Below are positions 7,942 through 17,500 of a DNA stretch of 64,000 nt, piece after piece. Source of the stretch: 54-19 sp038210655 (GTDB lineage Bacteria; Chloroflexota; Chloroflexia; Chloroheliales; Chloroheliaceae). The position numbers and the translations under genes are program-made. Every line of letters begins with the position of its first letter. The stretch's first letter is position 1. The notes under the pieces are model-generated. The model was not told the origin of the DNA and did no database searches. It saw only the letters and a list, made by a program, of their open reading frames with translations. The DNA lies in the NCBI GenBank assembly GCA_038210655.1, contig JBBQWM010000006.1, positions 1-64,000 of the forward strand, given 5' to 3'.

Positions 7942-10563
7942 CTAACCGCGTGTCTCGGCCCCGACTTCTTTGACCAATCGGCCTTCGATGCGCTGGCGGA
8001 TGCGGGTTACTTCCTCCTCGGTCAGGGTCTTTTCCTCTGGTTGGAAGAATAGCCGGAAAGCCAAACTTTTCTTGCCCTCCGGGATCGGCTTACCTCGGTA
8101 GAGATCGAAAAGCGTAACCTCGGTTAGGAGCTTGCCGCCGGTCTCGCGGATCAAGCGTTGCACCTGCCCTGCCGGGGTTTCCTCGCCTACAATGATCGCC
8201 AAATCCTGGGTCATAAGTGGCAAGCGCGTCACCACTTTATAAGCCTCTTTCTGAGCGACCGATAGCAACGCCTCAATATCGAGTTCAGCCAGAGCCACCC
8301 GTTCGAGTGGGTTCAAGTCGAAAGCTTTGACCACCTTCGGGTGAACCTCGCCGACTACCCCGACCAACTTGCGCTGCCCGCCGTTCATTTTAACATAGAC
8401 ATGAGCCGTCCGGCCTGGATGAAGTGCGGGAGTCTCTTTGTCTCCGACTGGCTCAAACTCGACCGCCGAGGCTGGTTGGTTCAACCGCTCGATCAGGTTT
8501 TCGACCACCCCCTTCAAATCGAAGAAATCGATCTGATCGGTCTCACCGCCCGCTTTCGGGTTATAGCGTGAGAGTGGTTGACGCGGCCCGGTCATGACTA
8601 TCGTCAGGGTACGATGCTCGTCCGGCAAAGGCTGATCGGCCTGGGGATGATAAACCTTGCCTACCTCGAAAATTGTCACGCGCTCGCTAAAGCGGCGGTT
8701 CTCGGCGGCAGTTTCCAGTACCGACCCCATCAAGGTCGGGCGCATAATCTCGTGTTCCGTACTGAGCGGGTTTGCCAGCCTCAACAGCCGATCCGGGTCA
8801 GCCCACCAATGGGCCGGGCCATCCTGCGAATGTGGCAAGGCGGAATGTAGCAATTGCAAACTCCGCAAGCTGACCAGCGGATAAGTAACCACCTCAAACA
8901 AACCGGCGGCGGTCAGGACATCGCGTAATTTTTCTTCAAACTCCCAGTTGTAATTAGGCACCTGGGCTGGTAGTTCGCCCCGCAAACGGGTTTCGGGTAT
9001 CTTGTCGTAACCGTACATCCGGGCGATTTCTTCCACCAGATCAGCCTTGATTGTCACGTCGTTGCGGTAGGTCGGGACGCGCACCATCAAAATATCAGGC
9101 TGCATCTGGGTCTCACTCACCAGAATAGTATACTGGCTGGCATCGTTCTGAAACTGGTAAGAACCGTCCGGCTTCAACTCGGCTATATCAAATTCGAGGG
9201 CATGTAACATTAGCTCAACTTCATCTTTGGGGATCGTAATCCCCAAAACCCGTGTTATCTCGCTCAGGGGCAATTCGATCACGTGCGGCGAACGCGGTTC
9301 GGGGTAAACGTCGATAATACCCTGGGCGATCCGGCCTCCCGCCAACTCCTGCATAAGTTGGATACCGCGCCGCACCCCCAATTTGGTCAGCTCAAGATCG
9401 ACCGACCGCTCGAAGCGTTTAGCCGCTTCGCTGGCGGTACTGAACAATCGGCGGGAAGTCTGCCGGATATTAGCCGGGTTCCAGTTCGCCCCTTCCAGCG
9501 CCACGTTGACTGTCTGATCCGAAATTTCGGTATCGGCTCCACCCATCACCCCAGCCAGACCGACCCCCCGGTCGGCATCGGCGACCAGCAAAACCTCTGA
9601 ATTTACCTCGTGGTCTTTGTGGTCGATAGTCTCGATCTTTTCGTTCGGCTCGGCCCGCCGGACGATAAGCTGATGCCCGTGCAACATATCATAATCGTAA
9701 GAGTGGAGCGGTTGGCCTAACTCCATCATGACATAGTTGGTCACATCGACGATGTTGCTGATCGGGCGCACCCCGGCGGCGATCAAGCGGCGCTGCATCC
9801 ATTCCGGGCTAGGGCCGAGCTTGACCCCCTCGATTACCATTGCGCTAAATCGAGGGCAAAGATCGGGCGCGTCGATCCGTACCTGCAACTTTTTCTCGAC
9901 CGGGTCGCCGGTCTCCACAAAGGTGATTTCCGGCAGGCGGGCCTTCTGTCCCGTCATAGCCGCCACTTCGCGGGCCACCCCAACCATCGAGAGCGCCCGG
10001 CCCAGGTTCGGGCTGAGTTCTATATCCAGAATCGTCTCGCCCAGCACATTAGCCAACGGCGCTCCGAGTGGGGCGGTCGCATCCAGCACCACGATCCCCT
10101 CAAAATCCTCTGAAGTCCCCAATTCGAGCGCGGCGACCGCGACCGCTGTACTTTCTACCCCACGCATCTTGCCCGGCTTGACCGTAAAGTAAGGCAGTTC
10201 ACCCGCTAACAAGGGGGGAGTGCGCTTGCCCTCTTTTTGTTCGTCCACCAGTTTATGCCCGTCGATCAATCGCGCTCCGGCCAGGGCCAACGGGATTTTA
10301 TCGCCCTCTTTCAAATTCATCGCACCGGTCACAACCTGATAGTTCTGCTTACCGTCTCTCACCTGCAATACGACCAACCGGTCAGCATTGGGGTGCTTTT
10401 CAATCTTCTCGACCTGCCCGACGATCACCTTTTCCCACCCGGCCCCGGTGCGGATAATCGAGCCTACTTCCAGCCCGCGCAAAGTCAGCCCTGCCGCCAG
10501 TTCTTCCGGCGAAAGCGTTATATCAACATAATCCTTCAACCAACTCAAGGGTACTTTTATCAT
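7942..10563 (-). CDS. pheT: Phenylalanine--tRNA ligase beta subunit
   Basis: PheT forms the (alpha-beta)2 enzyme that charges tRNA-Phe; the beta chain carries tRNA binding and editing. The 873-residue product has the expected order: N-terminal EMAP/OB tRNA-binding domain (about 40-155, VGQVEKIEKHPNADRL), B3/B4 editing module (about 210-400, containing GVRPISNIVDVTNYVMMELGQPLHSYD), B5 DNA-binding-like domain (about 425-540, EIARMYGYDKIPET), catalytic-like core, and C-terminal FDX-ACB anticodon-binding domain (about 775-870). It is somewhat longer than the usual ~800 residues. It lies downstream of pheS on the same strand, with a repeat element inserted between the two. Its own site is GAGGGAG before the ATG. 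Confidence 0.95.
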   Translation of the reverse strand: MIKVPLSWLKDYVDITLSPEELAAGLTLRGLEVGSIIRTGAGWEKVIVGQVEKIEKHPNADRLVVLQVRDGKQNYQVVTGAMNLKEGDKIPLALAGARLIDGHKLVDEQKEGKRTPPLLAGELPYFTVKPGKMRGVESTAVAVAALELGTSEDFEGIVVLDATAPLGAPLANVLGETILDIELSPNLGRALSMVGVAREVAAMTGQKARLPEITFVETGDPVEKKLQVRIDAPDLCPRFSAMVIEGVKLGPSPEWMQRRLIAAGVRPISNIVDVTNYVMMELGQPLHSYDYDMLHGHQLIVRRAEPNEKIETIDHKDHEVNSEVLLVADADRGVGLAGVMGGADTEISDQTVNVALEGANWNPANIRQTSRRLFSTASEAAKRFERSVDLELTKLGVRRGIQLMQELAGGRIAQGIIDVYPEPRSPHVIELPLSEITRVLGITIPKDEVELMLHALEFDIAELKPDGSYQFQNDASQYTILVSETQMQPDILMVRVPTYRNDVTIKADLVEEIARMYGYDKIPETRLRGELPAQVPNYNWEFEEKLRDVLTAAGLFEVVTYPLVSLRSLQLLHSALPHSQDGPAHWWADPDRLLRLANPLSTEHEIMRPTLMGSVLETAAENRRFSERVTIFEVGKVYHPQADQPLPDEHRTLTIVMTGPRQPLSRYNPKAGGETDQIDFFDLKGVVENLIERLNQPASAVEFEPVGDKETPALHPGRTAHVYVKMNGGQRKLVGVVGEVHPKVVKAFDLNPLERVALAELDIEALLSVAQKEAYKVVTRLPLMTQDLAIIVGEETPAGQVQRLIRETGGKLLTEVTLFDLYRGKPIPEGKKSLAFRLFFQPEEKTLTEEEVTRIRQRIEGRLVKEVGAETRG

Positions 10564-10580
10564 CTCTAACTCCCTCTACG

Positions 10581-10731
10581 GAATGCAGAAGTCAGAATGC
10601 AGAAGTCAGAATTAGGAAATTGTGTAAGGGTAGTAGCACGCTATATTTCTAATCTCTAATTTCTAATCTCTGATTTCTGATTTCCAATTTCTGATTTCTA
10701 TTCTACATTCTGCATTCTGACTTCTGCATTC
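10581..10731. repeat. Family E inverted repeat inside the pheS-pheT operon
   Basis: The outer arms GAATGCAGAAGTCAGAATGC (10581-10600) and its complement (ending 10731) bracket runs of TCTAATTTCTAATCTCTGATTTCTG. Related words occur at 47205-47279 and about 60140-60176. The ~150-bp element separates pheS and pheT and could fold into a long hairpin in the operon transcript. Confidence 0.7.
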
Positions 10732-10732
10732 C

Positions 10733-11728
10733 CTACGCAAACTGTCCCAGGAACCGCAAGTCGTTGCGGTAGAACTGGCGAATATCATCAATGCCGTATT
10801 TTAGCTTGGCGATACGTTCCGGCCCCATCCCAAAGGCAAAGCCGCTATATACGTCCGGGTCGATCCCGACGTTGCGTAAGACCTGGGGATGTACCATCCC
10901 GGCTCCCAAAATTTCCAGCCAACCGCGCACCGGGTCGTCAATCGAAAGGTCAACCCCAGGCTCTACATAGGGGAAGTAGTCGCAACGAAAGCGCACTTTG
11001 CGCTCTTGCCCGAACATGCGGCGGGCGAAATCCGCCAGCGTGCCACGCAAATCGGCTAACGTCACATCCTTATCAATGACCAACCCTTCGACCTGATTAA
11101 ACATAAAATCGTGGGTCGCGTCGGTCGCCTCGCTGCGGTAAACCTTGCCGGGCGAAACGATCCGGATCGGCGGGCGCTGCTTTTCCATTGTCCGAATTTG
11201 CATGCCAGAAGTGTGGGTACGGAGCAGCACCGACTCGCTAAAATAAAAAGTATCGTGCATCGAGCGGGCCGGATGACCGGGCGGCATATTCAACATCTCA
11301 AAGTTGTAATAGTCCAGTTCGACTTCCGCACCATCGACCACCTGAAAGCCCATTCCCTGGAAAGTCTCGATAATCTCGCGCATTGTCCGGGTGATGATAT
11401 GCAAGCGGCCCGGTTCAATCGGACGACCCGGCAACGTTACATCGACTTTATCCGCCGATAGTCGGGCCGATAGCGCGACCTCTTGAAGCTCGGCCTGCCG
11501 GGAAGCATCCGCCTCTTCGAGCGAGCGCCGGGCCAGATTGACGACCTGCCCGACTACCGGGCGCTGCTCGGCGGGCAACTGGCCCATCCCACGCAAAAAC
11601 CCGGTCAGTTCCCCTTTTTTACCCAAATATTTCAAGCGCCAGTCGTCTAGCCCTACCAGGTCGCCGACCGTTCCCAATTCGGACAGCGCCCGCCGCTCCA
11701 TCTCGGCAATCTGGTCCTCGATTGACAT
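10733..11728 (-). CDS. pheS: Phenylalanine--tRNA ligase alpha subunit
   Basis: PheS is the catalytic class II subunit. The product has an N-terminal coiled coil (about 1-90), motif 2 region GHPARSMHDTFYF and RTHTSGMQIRTME, and a C-terminal motif 3, GFAFGMGPERIAKLKYGI. Length (331 residues) is normal. I start at ATG 11728 because AGGAGAGGG lies eight bases upstream; a GTG three codons earlier would overlap that site. Expression is probably controlled by the T-box leader immediately upstream, which responds to uncharged tRNA-Phe. pheT follows on the same strand. Confidence 0.95.
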   Translation of the reverse strand: MSIEDQIAEMERRALSELGTVGDLVGLDDWRLKYLGKKGELTGFLRGMGQLPAEQRPVVGQVVNLARRSLEEADASRQAELQEVALSARLSADKVDVTLPGRPIEPGRLHIITRTMREIIETFQGMGFQVVDGAEVELDYYNFEMLNMPPGHPARSMHDTFYFSESVLLRTHTSGMQIRTMEKQRPPIRIVSPGKVYRSEATDATHDFMFNQVEGLVIDKDVTLADLRGTLADFARRMFGQERKVRFRCDYFPYVEPGVDLSIDDPVRGWLEILGAGMVHPQVLRNVGIDPDVYSGFAFGMGPERIAKLKYGIDDIRQFYRNDLRFLGQFA

Positions 11729-11974
11729 GTGTTCCACCCTCTCCTGAAAATCTATTAACTAGCGGCCTTAGCACAAGCTTATAAAACAAAAACGCCGCCA
11801 GACCAATCTGTCCGCCCACTGTATAAAAATACAGGGACGCAGTTGGCTGACAGCCTACCACGCGGTACCACCCTGCTTGCTCTCCGCTCTTAAAGATACG
11901 CAAAGCCGCTTCGTTAAACCTATCCCCTAACCAGGAATAGTTAAGCTCGATAACGGGAGCGCCCGGAGCAGGCT

Positions 11975-12166
11975 AATTTAAGGAGGACTGAGGGATGAGG
12001 ACTGAGTTATAGTTCTTTTGGTATGAACTCAGTGCGCTTAGAGCTTATCCTGATTGGTTGAGGGTAGGGGCGATCTTTATGGTCGCCCGGTGTGGCCCGA
12101 ACCGGGCGACCATAAAGACCGCCCCTACTAAGCTAAATACTCAGTCCTCTAACAGTCCTCTAAATT
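11975..12166. mobile_element. MITE-like element inserted in the T-box leader
   Basis: Imperfect terminal inverted repeats of about 30 bp (AATTTAAGGAGGACTGAGGG at the left; the right arm ends in CCTCTAAATT) bound a ~190-bp segment. It contains words of family A (GGGATGAGG) and a complete family B palindrome (12064-12128). No ORF is present, so if mobile it is non-autonomous. Removing it joins the two halves of the T-box at a plausible distance. Confidence 0.6.
12064..12128. repeat. Family B palindrome (GTAGGGGCGA...)
   Basis: This 65-bp near-perfect inverted repeat has arms GTAGGGGCGATCTTTATGGT and its complement, around a GC-rich loop. It is nested in the 11975-12166 element. Relatives lie at 12317, 18225, 50142 and 55688. 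Confidence 0.75.
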
Positions 12167-12316
12167 TCACCTGTCGGCTCAGGAGTGAACTTCAGCCAGC
12201 CTTTCCTGAAGCGGCTCACAGTCTTCGACCGCTTCTCCCTGCCAGTTCGGGCGGGCTTACTCTCTCCGTCAATGCCTTTATGCTTTTTATTTGTAACTAC
12301 TCAGCCTACCCCATTT

Positions 12317-12381
12317 GGGCGACCACATAGGGTCGCACCTACCCAAAATCCGTTGTAGGGTGCGACCCTATGTGGTCGCCC
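12317..12381. repeat. Family B palindrome
   Basis: The inverted repeat has arms GGGCGACCACATAGGGTCGC (12317-12336) and a complementary right arm ending at 12381. It lies immediately upstream of the T-box start, so it may separate the pheS promoter from its leader. Confidence 0.7.
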
Positions 12382-12388
12382 TGCCGGT

Positions 12389-12439
12389 GTAATTACTAAA
12401 TTTCAGTTTTTCTCTGCGTTCTCTGCGGTGAGTAGTTAC
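12389..12439. repeat. Family C repeat (CTCTGCGTTCTCTGCGGTGA)
   Basis: The sequence AATTACTAAATTTCAG...CTCTGCGGTGAGTAGTTAC recurs in the opposite orientation at 59919-59970. It carries no gene. Similar 'CTCTGCG' repeats are widespread in bacterial genomes. The remaining part of this gap up to 12677 holds a 15-base palindrome (GGTTATACTATAACC, 12567-12581) that could be a malQ operator or promoter element. Confidence 0.65.
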
Positions 12440-12677
12440 TTTTATTTAATTGTTACTACAAACTGGGGATACTTGGCCCCGGCAAGTGTATTTTACTCCA
12501 CCGCGTCGGCTTTGTCCAGTTACTAGAAAAGGTCAAAAATCGGCCTCAAAAATCTTCTTCGATTTAGGTTATACTATAACCTCAAATCAGGATTGGCTAC
12601 GTGTAAAACGGGCTTATAAATAGTAAAATCAGAAGAATGATTGTAAAATAAGAAAAGAGAAGAGAAGGTTAACCCCT

Positions 12678-14267
12678 ATGGAATATGAACGAGCCAGCGG
12701 AGTACTGCTCCACCCAACCAGCTTTCCAGGGCCATACGGCATTGGCGACCTGGGTGCAGAAGCCTATCGTTTTGTCGATTTTCTGGCCCAGACCGGGCAG
12801 AAACTCTGGCAGATTCTGCCACTGGCCCCAACCGGCTATGGCGACTCGCCTTATGCTGCATTTTCGGCTTTTGCGGGCAACCCGCTCCTGATTAGCCCCG
12901 ACCTTTTGCGTGAACAAAATTTGCTAACCGGGGAGGACTTGCAAGACCTCCCAACCTTCTCCGCCTCCAAAATCGAGTTTGGCCCGCTGATCGAATGGAA
13001 AATGGCCCTGCTACGTCACTCCTTCGAGCATTTCAAGCAAGCCGCCAACGACCAATTTAAAGCGGAACTGGCCCAATTCGAGCAGAATAATGCCGAATGG
13101 TTGGAAGACTTCGCCCTGTTTATGGCGGTCAAGCAAGCTCACGGCGGCATAACCTGGAGCGACTGGGAGACCGACATCGTGCTGCGACGACCGGCTGCGC
13201 TCTCAGAATGGCGCGAAAAAGAGGCTGATGAAATCGCCTTTCAGAAATACAACCAATTCCTCTTTTTCCGGCAGTGGTTCAACCTCAAGCAATATGCCAA
13301 CGAACGCAATATCAAAGTGATCGGCGATGTACCGATCTTCGTAGCTTACGATAGCGCCGATGTCTGGGCGCACCCCGAACTTTTTTACCTGGATCAGCAC
13401 GGTCATTCGACCCTGGTGGCAGGCGTACCACCCGATTATTTTAGCGCGACCGGGCAGTACTGGGGCAACCCGCTCTATCGCTGGGACGTGCTGGCGGCTT
13501 CCGGCTACGAATGGTGGATCAAACGCTTCCAGCAAGCTTTTCAGGTGATCGACATTTTGCGGCTCGATCATTTCCGAGGATTTGAGGCTTTTTGGGAAAT
13601 CCCGGCTAACCCCGAACAATCCGCCGTCAACGGGCAGTGGGTCAAAGGGCCAGGCTCGGCCTTCTTTGAAGCAATCCAGGCTGCCATCGGCGAACGCCCG
13701 ATCATCGCCGAAGACCTGGGCGTAATCACCCCCGAAGTGGTTGCCATCCGGCGGGCGGCCGGGTTGCCCGGTATGCGGGTGATCCAGTTCGCCTTTGGCG
13801 CGTTCGATACCGACGCAACCGACCCCTATTTGCCGCATAACTTCGAGCAAAATATAGTGGTCTACACCGGCACACACGACAACGACACGACTGCCGGGTG
13901 GTTTAGCGCCGCCACTCAACTAGAACGTGAAAGTGTGTTGAATTATCTTGACTTGCCACCCGATAGCCCGATCAGCCCGGCGGAAATCGCCTGGAAAATG
14001 GTACGGTTGGCCTGGGGTTCTGTCGCCAATCTTGCTATCGTCCCGCTTCAGGACTTACTCGGCCTCGGCAGCGAAGCCCGCATGAATACGCCTGGACGGG
14101 CCGACGGCAATTGGGGTTGGCGCTACCAACCCGACAGCCTGAGCGACGAACTACGCGCCCGCCTGACCAATATCACGCTGATCTTTGCCCGTTACGTCCG
14201 GCCTCGCGAAGGAGCCTCTTTTGTCCGCACCCCGCGCAAGATCGGGCAGGGCGGCGAGACAAAATAG
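12678..14267 (+). CDS. malQ: 4-alpha-glucanotransferase (amylomaltase)
   Basis: MalQ moves maltooligosyl units between alpha-1,4-glucans in maltodextrin and glycogen metabolism. The 529-residue cytosolic protein shows the GH77 signatures: SFPGPYGIGDLG near the N-terminus, YADSPYAAFSAFAGNP-like GYGDSPYAAFSAFAGNP, the nucleophile Asp in ILRLDHFRGFEAFW, the acid/base Glu in IIAEDLG, and the third Asp in YTGTHDNDT. The Shine-Dalgarno site is a weak GAGAAGG. A palindrome follows the stop codon and probably ends the transcript. Confidence 0.95.
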   Translation: MEYERASGVLLHPTSFPGPYGIGDLGAEAYRFVDFLAQTGQKLWQILPLAPTGYGDSPYAAFSAFAGNPLLISPDLLREQNLLTGEDLQDLPTFSASKIEFGPLIEWKMALLRHSFEHFKQAANDQFKAELAQFEQNNAEWLEDFALFMAVKQAHGGITWSDWETDIVLRRPAALSEWREKEADEIAFQKYNQFLFFRQWFNLKQYANERNIKVIGDVPIFVAYDSADVWAHPELFYLDQHGHSTLVAGVPPDYFSATGQYWGNPLYRWDVLAASGYEWWIKRFQQAFQVIDILRLDHFRGFEAFWEIPANPEQSAVNGQWVKGPGSAFFEAIQAAIGERPIIAEDLGVITPEVVAIRRAAGLPGMRVIQFAFGAFDTDATDPYLPHNFEQNIVVYTGTHDNDTTAGWFSAATQLERESVLNYLDLPPDSPISPAEIAWKMVRLAWGSVANLAIVPLQDLLGLGSEARMNTPGRADGNWGWRYQPDSLSDELRARLTNITLIFARYVRPREGASFVRTPRKIGQGGETK

Positions 14268-14272
14268 GATTC

Positions 14273-14316
14273 AAATATGTTAGAAAATTTTTCGCCGAAA
14301 AATTTTCTAACATATT
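14273..14316 (+). terminator. AT-rich palindrome after malQ, probable terminator
   Basis: AAATATGTTAGAAAATTTTT pairs with its complement around CGCCG, five bases after the malQ stop. The right arm is partly duplicated again (CTAACATATTTGA, to 14333). The core matches the palindrome at 5751-5795. The rest of the 302-base gap to 14569 shows only a TATAAT at 14502-14507 with no good -35. Confidence 0.55.
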
Positions 14317-14569
14317 TCTCTAACATATTTGAATAGTTTAGCCTTTTGCAAAAACGAGTTTTGTAATTCTCCCCAATATTAATCTTAGCTTCAGGAAAAG
14401 ACCTCCAAAAATAGAATAGAATAACCTTATCAAAGGCGATCAATTATTAGTATGTGTGGCCTTAGAGCCTTATTTTTATGTGAAGGGCCAAATAAAGCGG
14501 TTATAATTCACTCACGCGCCACTCTCCGCCCTTAATACTCATACCTGGAAGGGAATCATCAAGCCATTT

Positions 14570-17500
14570 ATGGTTAATCTTAGCAAGATCAGGCGTTATC
14601 GTCGGGCTGTCGTAGCCCTGCTGGTTTTTTTCGGGTTGCAGATGGGCCTCGGTTTGTTGGGGGGCGCAGGTATCGCGCAGGCTGCCGGGCCTAGCTTTAT
14701 GAAGGTACAGGGCGAACGCCTGACCCTCGACGGTCAGCCGATCACCCTCAAAGGCTCCAACTTCTTCCCACTCCACCACTCTTTTACGACTATGTGGAAA
14801 GAGTGGGATGCCGAGTTGACCCGCGAAGGCTTGCGACGGGCCGCCGAACTTGGCGACAATTCGGTGCGGATAATGCTGCCTTTCAGCCCGACCAACGGCT
14901 GGACCGAAGCAGATGGCGCGGTCGTCCCGGAATATCTAAACGAGTTGCGCCAATTCTTGCAACTAGCCGAAGAATATCGTCTGCGGGCTATCGTAACCCT
15001 GTTCGATTTTGAGGGCTTTCCTGAACCGGGCAGTGTCCAGGAACTCCGCCACCGCCGCTATGCCCAGGACATCGTGACGGCCCTGCGCGACGATGACCGG
15101 GTGCTGGCCTGGGACTTGCACAACGAACCGGACAACTATGGCCCCTGGAACAGCGAAGACCGCGCCGAACCAGCCCTCACCTGGCTCTACCGCATGAACG
15201 ATTACGTGCGGAGCCTCGATCATAACCACTTGATTACTATCGGTATGGGCAAGCGCGATAGCTTCTTTCGCAAGAGCGCCAATGGCTTTACCGTGCTTGA
15301 CCTGAGCGATTTTATCTCGCATCATTCTTACAACGCCCTGGCCCTCCCCGACGAGATTTACGAATTGCAGGAAGCCACCCAACGCCAAAAACCGATAGTC
15401 CTCGAAGAGACTGGCTGGCCGAGCGGCCCGATCTATAGCGATAATTTTAGCGAGACCGATCAGCTTGAGTTTTATAAAAAAATGCTGGAAGTCGCCAAAA
15501 GTCACAACGTGGCGGGGGTCTTTCAATGGATGCTCTACGATGCCGAGCCGGGTGGTGTGCCACCCTGGGACGACTTTAACAACCATTTCGGCCTGATCCG
15601 GGGTAACGGAACCCTCAAGCCGACCGCCGACCTCTGGCGCGACAGCTTTACCGGGACGAAATTCCCACCCGCTTCGGTCGTCAGCAGTCTAACGCTTACC
15701 AAACAGGAGCAGTACGACCGCAAACGTAGCTTTTTTCCCCAGACTAACCATTGGATCGGGTCGCCTTTGCTCGAATTCTGGCGGCGGTCGGGTGGTGCGC
15801 CGATCCTCGGCTTTCCGCTAACCGACGCTTTCTTGCAGGACGACCTGGGTAGTGGTCGTCACATCCCGAACGACGAAAATAAAACCCCGATCTACCAGTA
15901 TTTCGAGAAAGGTCGCCTCGAATATCACCGCGAACGTCGCAGCCTGCCCGAATATGCGACGCTCGGCGGAATCGATAAATATCTTTTTGTGATCGACCGG
16001 GGCAACGTCGGCCTCGAACTAGCCGGGGCCAGGGGCTATCAGTTTACGCCTGCCACCCGGATCGACGCGCCCGCTGCGGTCTATCTCTGGTTCACCCAGA
16101 CCAACCATTCTTTGCAAGAACCCTTTTTGAGCTTCTGGCGGCAAAACCTGGGCAATTACATGCTCGGCTCTCCCATTAGCGAACCCTTCGAGGAAACCAA
16201 CCCCGAAACCGGGCAACGCCGTCTGGTTCAATATTTCGAGAAAGGGCGGCTTGAATTCCGGCCCGAATTTGCGGCGACCCGTTCGGCGGTCATAATGGGC
16301 AATGTCGGGGCCGAATTGCTCAAGCTCAAAGGCTGGATTTCCCGCGCCTACCTCGACTACGAACCGAGCGCGGCCCGCCTACCGACAACCTTTGCCCTGC
16401 CGACCCAATCCACCCCGGATTTCGCCGACCCCGCTTTCGAGACTCTCTGGAAGCGCACCGATAAGCCGGTCGCCGATGGCGCAACCAGTCGCACCTGGCT
16501 CTGGGGCGAAAAGCCCCTCGCGACGGCCCAGGAACCCTACCAGGGCGCACCCGGCGGAACTCGGTTAGTCCAGTATTTCGACAAAAGCCGCATGGAACTG
16601 ACTAACCCGGCGGCTGACCGCAACAGCAAATGGTACGTCACAAATGGCTTGCTGGTGCGCGAGATGATTATGGGGCAGGTGCAGACCGGCGACAATCGCT
16701 TTGAACCGCTCCCACCCGCCGCGATCCCGCTGGCAGGCGATCAACTGGCGGGCAACCCGAACGCGCCGACCTATGCCAGCCTTCAGCAGGGGCTAACCAG
16801 GGCTACCGACCAGACCGGGCAACCAATCGACAAACTGCTGCTCAAGGACGGCACGCTGACTTCGGTTCCCAACGAGTTGTACGGCAAGGCCAGCCTGGGC
16901 CAGTTCAACCCGGAAAGCGGACATAATATTGCGGGGGTCTTCTGGAATTTCCTGATTAATACACGCGGCCCGCTCTACGAAGGCGACCGGGTCGTCACCG
17001 GTGACGTGGTAGATTGGCTCTTCTCGGTCGGGCTGCCGATTACCGAGCCGTATTGGACGCGGGCAAAAGTCGGCGGGGTCGAAAAGGATGTGCTGGTGCA
17101 AGCCTTCGAGCGGCGGCTATTGACCTATACGCCCTCCAACCCGCCCGCCTATCAGGTCGAGATGGGCAACGTTGGGGCGCATTATTACACCTGGCGCAAG
17201 GGTTCCGGCGACGTGAGCAGTGGCCCCCAACCGCTCGATGCCGCCATCAAAGCCGACCTCAACCGTTCGGGTGGGCTGGCCTATCGACAAGTTGGCCCGC
17301 TTGCCACTTATAAATACGCTCCCCAGGCCGGGGAGACCGCCCAGGCCGCTACATTAGCCGGGGCGGTCGCGGGTGGCAGCGCCGCCCAACCCGGCCCCGC
17401 GCTGCTCTATCTCGCTCCCGAAGTCGCCGGACGGCAGGCGATCTACCTCAACGATTTGCATGGCAACAACCGTTTTGTGGCCTACGGGGTCGCTGCCGCC

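Larger units (their letters stand above)
11783..12272 (-). ncRNA. T-box leader (tRNA-Phe) of pheS-pheT, interrupted by a repeat
   Basis: The minus strand contains the T-box core AGGGTGGTACCGCG (11874-11861), whose TGGT bulge would pair with an ACCA tRNA end. It is followed by CGTCCCTGTATTTTTAT (11839-11823), the expected terminator half with a T-run. Further upstream is a recognisable Stem I: base GGAG (12267-12264), the AGTA motif (12261-12258), and a 3' side reading GAAG-TTC-ACTCC (TTC at 12189-12187, closing CTCC 12185-12182). The specifier triplet TTC is a Phe codon, matching the gene controlled. Between Stem I and the distal part (CGCTCCCGTTATCG, about 11967-11950) lies an inserted repeat (11975-12166), which makes the leader ~490 nt instead of ~300. 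The T-box assignment is firm; the exact ends are estimates. Confidence 0.85.

Noticed and set aside
13203..13919. 238-codon minus-strand frame inside malQ
   Set aside because: It is antisense to malQ, whose catalytic motifs are intact.
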